The position numbers and the translations under genes were made by a program. Below, piece by piece: positions 30,465 through 33,095 of a DNA stretch of 33,095 bases. The notes under the pieces are model-generated. The model searched no databases and had not been told where the DNA came from. It saw only the letters and a list, made by a program, of their open reading frames with translations. How positions within the stretch are numbered: position 1 is the stretch's first letter; each line of letters opens with the position of its first letter. Origin of the DNA: UBA3839 sp902776985 (lineage in GTDB: Bacteria > Bacteroidota > Bacteroidia > Bacteroidales > Bacteroidaceae); NCBI GenBank assembly GCA_902776985.1, contig CACYSD010000026.1, forward strand, positions 1-33,095. The letters run 5' to 3'.

Positions 30465-31575
30465 AGAACTTAAAAACACCCCATTTGCGGTAGCACATCC
30501 TACAGATATTATAAAAGATGAGCTTAAAGCAAGAGGCATGTCACAAAAAGAACTTGCCTCTAGAATGGACATGCAGACTTCTAATCTAAGTCGCTTCTTG
30601 AAAGGAGAAAACATAACTCCTGCAATAGCTGCTAAATTAGAAATTGCATTAGACATCCCTGCGGAATTTTGGTTGAATTTGCAAGCTCAGTACGAGGTTG
30701 ACACCAAGAACATTGCATTAAGGGATGAGAAGGAACGTGAAGCATTTAATATAGAGAAAATGCTTACAAACATTATCAATCTACCAGAGTTGTATAGACG
30801 GCTGAGTATTAACTCTTCTCTATTTATTCAAGATAAATTGGCCAAATTAGAAAAGTTAATGGGATTTCAAGTTCTAAGTTTAAGTTCCCAACCATTCATC
30901 CTACAGCACTGTTTCAAAAAGAACGAAAAGCATGAAACAGACGAGCGAAACGAAACGACATGGCTTACGCTTGCCTATATCAAGTCAAGAAATATAAAGC
31001 CAGAAAAGGAGTATATGTATGGAAATGCCCAAAAAGCGGCAGAGGAGATTTCAAAATGTGCTCATTTAGGAGGTATAACAGAAAAGGATATTCAATTAGT
31101 CTTAAATAAGTATGGTATAGCATATAGTGTTATTCCAAAATTGGAAAAGACACCAATAGATGCTGCATCTCTTCAAATGTCGGGATATCCGTCAATCATT
31201 ACTACGCATAGATATAATGATATGAGCCGGCTTATTTTTAATATACTTCATGAATTAGGACATATACAAAAGCATATGACATTTGAAAAAGAAAGTCAGT
31301 GCTCTGTATTTATCTCATCTGAACATGACTATTCAAGAGACAACAAAGAGGAAAGAGAAGCTAATGAATTCGCCGAAGATATGCTAATTCCTAAAGAGAC
31401 ATGGAAGAAAATGATGTCAACAAGCACAAAGAATCTATCAAACCAACATATTCTCAAAATACTCAAACAACTATCATCTGAATACTCGTTGGATTTCAAT
31501 ATCGTAGCATGGAGATATAAATATGAGTCGAGTAGATATAATTTATACGGTATAAAGACGCTACCTATTTCATAA
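30442..31575 (+). CDS. HigA-type antitoxin fused to an ImmA/IrrE-like metallopeptidase
   Basis: A 377-residue protein. Residues 16-85 are a HigA-type helix-turn-helix (HPTDIIKDELKARGMSQKELASRM...SNLSRFLKGE...IPAEFWLNLQAQYE). After a linker of about 170 residues the C-terminal part carries a zinc-peptidase motif, His270-Glu271-x2-His274 (FNILHELGHIQKH), and EEREANEFAEDMLIP, the second ImmA/IrrE motif (ligand probably Glu306). ImmA/IrrE proteins cleave repressors in response to a signal, so the antitoxin could process itself or a partner. The start is ATG at 30442 or 30451; both overlap the toxin gene. A strong terminator follows at 31583-31624. Known HigA antitoxins are usually about 100 residues, so the fusion is notable though not unique. 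Confidence 0.8.
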   Translation: MSTMATSKELKNTPFAVAHPTDIIKDELKARGMSQKELASRMDMQTSNLSRFLKGENITPAIAAKLEIALDIPAEFWLNLQAQYEVDTKNIALRDEKEREAFNIEKMLTNIINLPELYRRLSINSSLFIQDKLAKLEKLMGFQVLSLSSQPFILQHCFKKNEKHETDERNETTWLTLAYIKSRNIKPEKEYMYGNAQKAAEEISKCAHLGGITEKDIQLVLNKYGIAYSVIPKLEKTPIDAASLQMSGYPSIITTHRYNDMSRLIFNILHELGHIQKHMTFEKESQCSVFISSEHDYSRDNKEEREANEFAEDMLIPKETWKKMMSTSTKNLSNQHILKILKQLSSEYSLDFNIVAWRYKYESSRYNLYGIKTLPIS

Positions 31576-31582
31576 GAATGAC

Positions 31583-31624
31583 AAACCCACTCGTGCCATT
31601 CATAGAGTGGGTTTATTTTTTTTG
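31583..31624 (+). terminator. Terminator of the toxin-antitoxin operon
   Basis: AAACCCACTC (31583-31592) pairs perfectly with GAGTGGGTTT (31605-31614), then ATTTTTTTTTG. Confidence 0.85.
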
Positions 31625-31765
31625 TTGACATTTTCACGATGGCTATTAATCCAGCAATGTAAATGAAAAAGAAAGTAGTAAAGATCCCTCTAAAAACATG
31701 AACAATATGTATAAGGATGGATTTCAGAAGAGGTGTATGAGATTGTAATGTATAGTTGAATTATT

Positions 31766-32581
31766 ATGGATAATAAATCTCAAGACAACATAGTTGCGGA
31801 AACAACAGAGGCTGTTAAGACACAAACGAACAACAAAGTGATTTATTCCTCTACAGCTGAAAAAGAAAGACGGGAGTTCTTCGGCATTGATGCCAATACT
31901 TTCAAAGATCAAGAGTTCAAATTAAGGAATAAATCTGAAGTGGTTAGGTTTAACGAGTTGCTGGAGGAGTATGTTCATGACGAAATTAACATACCATTTT
32001 ATGCCATTACTCTTCCTTCATGGTTTGACAAATGCATGACTCTACCAGAAGGTAGGCGTTTATTCACGGCACTCGTTGATTTGAAAATTACATTGGCTTT
32101 TCTATTCATTGATTCAATTAAGGCTACTCCAGATGGTAATACTATAAACAGGAAAGATGATATAAATATTCTATCGAATCCTGTACTATTCAAGAAGAAG
32201 TTGAAAATGCTTCATAAAAACATTGACATAGCCCTACGCTATAGAGCTTTTTATGATAAATTTATGGGTGTTCTTGTGCTAGCATTATGTCCTGATGATT
32301 ATGACTCCTTTATTAAAGCAGACAGTCGCAAGAAGGCATTTGAGAAAAAAATGGTAGGCCATCTTGATTCATCAAGCATAAAATCGTTAATAGCATCCAT
32401 TTCTCATCTCGATGATACCTTCCGAACACCTGAAGTTCACCAAACTGGTAGAATGCGCAAATGGGTATTAAGTAGTCAAGATTTATTCCTTGACAATGAA
32501 TTTGATCTATTGGGGTATATGAATGACATTTTGAACCTATCAATTTGGTTAGATGAGTTGATAGAAACCATAGATAGATAA
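31766..32581 (+). CDS. Unrecognised islet protein
   Basis: A 271-residue soluble protein with no signal peptide, membrane segment or catalytic motif I recognise. The first 30 residues are polar and probably disordered (MDNKSQDNIVAETTEAVKTQ). The rest looks mostly helical, with many Leu/Ile/Phe at helical spacing (FTALVDLKITLAFLFIDSIKATPDG, LFKKKLKMLHKNIDIALRYRAFYDKF, LLGYMNDILNLSIWLDELIETIDR). A central MGVLVLALCPDDYDSF is the most distinctive stretch. It is separated from the toxin-antitoxin operon by that operon's terminator and 141 bp, with no clear promoter motif. Being islet cargo, an accessory role (defence, regulation or element maintenance) is possible but unproven. Confidence 0.6.
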   Translation: MDNKSQDNIVAETTEAVKTQTNNKVIYSSTAEKERREFFGIDANTFKDQEFKLRNKSEVVRFNELLEEYVHDEINIPFYAITLPSWFDKCMTLPEGRRLFTALVDLKITLAFLFIDSIKATPDGNTINRKDDINILSNPVLFKKKLKMLHKNIDIALRYRAFYDKFMGVLVLALCPDDYDSFIKADSRKKAFEKKMVGHLDSSSIKSLIASISHLDDTFRTPEVHQTGRMRKWVLSSQDLFLDNEFDLLGYMNDILNLSIWLDELIETIDR

Positions 32582-32627
32582 AGAGATCGTCGAAAGACTG
32601 ATTTTTATAGAACTTTAGAAAATAAAT

Positions 32628-32650
32628 CTGCGTAAACAATGCGTAAACAT
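32628..32650. repeat. Tandem TGCGTAAACA repeat near the right islet boundary
   Basis: TGCGTAAACA occurs twice in tandem, spaced 11 bases, about 120 bases inside the right boundary. Short direct repeats in this position are typical of integrase arm-binding sites. Confidence 0.45.
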
Positions 32651-32766
32651 TTTATTTCTGTTAGGGGTATTTTTTGATATTCATAGAAAGTTGCATTTTT
32701 TTGTAAAACATTGATTATCAGTATACTTTCAAAACAACGATATATCATAGAATATCACTTTGCGAT

Positions 32767-32857
32767 ACTCATAATCTGGAGGTCCTAGGTTCAAGCCCTG
32801 GCTGGTCCACACTAAAAATCAAGCACTTGCGAGTTTTTGCAAGTGCTTTTTCTGTTT
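32767..32857. repeat. Right attachment-like repeat: tRNA-Met 3' fragment and terminator
   Basis: 32767-32809 repeats the tRNA-Met sequence from the anticodon loop to the discriminator base with a single C-to-T change (GGTCCTAGG against GGTCCCAGG). 32821-32852 is a second version of the tRNA terminator (AAGCACTTGC/GCAAGTGCTT, then TTTTCTG). The 5' half of the tRNA is absent, so this is not a functional tRNA gene. From 32858 to 33058 the sequence is AT-rich, with a weak hairpin of ACCAC/GTGGT ends (about 32890-32940). Confidence 0.85.
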
Positions 32858-33024
32858 TAAAATCGTCGCTTAAGTTTTGTTGGAAAAACACCACGGAGTT
32901 TTTTATTCTAAACCAAAGATATTTTTAAACAACACTGTGGTTTTTTTTTTCTGGTTCATCCGACAAATGCATAGTTAATCAACAAATAAATGAATAATAA
33001 GAAAGATAGCTAAGATAAAATCAC

Positions 33025-33032
33025 TACCTTTG
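33025..33032 (+). promoter_or_regulatory. -7 box before the final partial gene
   Basis: TACCTTTG, 26 bases before the ATG at 33059. No TTTG is found at the -33 position. Confidence 0.4.
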
Positions 33033-33058
33033 GTTACCCCTAACTAAAGCATAGTAAT

Positions 33059-33095
33059 ATGAATCCCAGCTATCTGTATCACGCCTTTGGTGTCC
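33059..33095 (+). CDS. Start of a probable ISL3-like transposase (cut by window end)
   Basis: Only 12 codons are visible (MNPSYLYHAFGV). They resemble the N-termini of ISL3-type transposases in Bacteroidetes, as I recall them (MNxSxLYHAFG...). The sequence GGTTCATCCGACAAATGCATAG starting near 32953 could be the left end of such an element. Too little is present for a firm call. Confidence 0.4.
   Translation, partial: MNPSYLYHAFGV

Larger units (their letters stand above)
29800..32857. mobile_element. Small tRNA-Met-associated genomic islet of about 2.97 kb
   Basis: The islet is bounded by the intact tRNA-Met on the left and a detached tRNA-Met 3' half on the right; equivalent positions are 2,967 bases apart. 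It contains a toxin-antitoxin pair and one unrecognised gene. The interior is visibly more AT-rich than the flanking housekeeping genes. No integrase, relaxase, phage or transposase gene lies between the repeats, so it would depend on a recombinase supplied elsewhere or is a deletion remnant. 29892-30083 holds only AT-rich sequence without a recognisable signal. Confidence 0.65.

Overview
The window looks like chromosome of a Prevotella-like member of the Bacteroidales. Evidence: promoters follow the Bacteroidetes pattern (TTTG, then 19-20 bases, then TAnnTTTG) with no Shine-Dalgarno sequences; the gene set is typical of the order (a PGM-family protein inside the threonine operon, a 7TM-HD phosphohydrolase, the archaeal-type short Psd with PssA and a DUF4834-like protein, a single long LptF/LptG permease); and a secreted M6 protease ends in a GRR...KGIYIRNGGK tail resembling the sorting tails common in Prevotella.

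Layout. 1-1800: two copies of a roughly 510-bp non-coding direct repeat, with a small retropepsin-like aspartic protease locus between them. 1801-3770: a secreted papain-like (C1B/PepC-type) peptidase, then about 840 bp without genes that is crowded with hairpins and contains a consensus promoter followed almost at once by a terminator. 3769-9952: a minus-strand run of housekeeping genes (aspartate aminotransferase, BI-1/YccA membrane protein, ribBA, lptF/G, efp). A divergent promoter pair separates efp from rpmH (L34). A sodium:amino-acid symporter and a membrane protein of unknown function follow.

13.1-18.2 kb: a threonine operon, thrA (aspartokinase-homoserine dehydrogenase), a phosphoglycerate-mutase-family protein in the place of homoserine kinase, and thrC. 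thrC carries an in-frame copy of a chromosomal intergenic repeat. Next come a PgpH-like HD phosphohydrolase, lpxH, and metY, which draws on the same homoserine branch. 22.6-29.5 kb: a secreted M6 metalloprotease, an SH3-domain protein, divergent tRNA-Phe and tRNA-Pro, a secreted polysaccharide-deacetylase-like protein, and the phosphatidylethanolamine operon psd-pssA-DUF4834.

29.6-33.1 kb: tRNA-Gln and tRNA-Met, then a compact AT-rich islet of about 2.97 kb. It is bounded by the intact tRNA-Met and a displaced copy of that tRNA's 3' half plus its terminator. Between the boundaries are a HigB-like toxin, an antitoxin fused to an ImmA/IrrE-type metallopeptidase, and an unrecognised 271-residue protein; no integrase is present. 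Just beyond, the window ends in the first codons of what looks like an insertion-sequence transposase. The islet is the strongest candidate here for an undescribed mobile or defence unit. All functional calls rest on reading motifs by eye; no database search was run.
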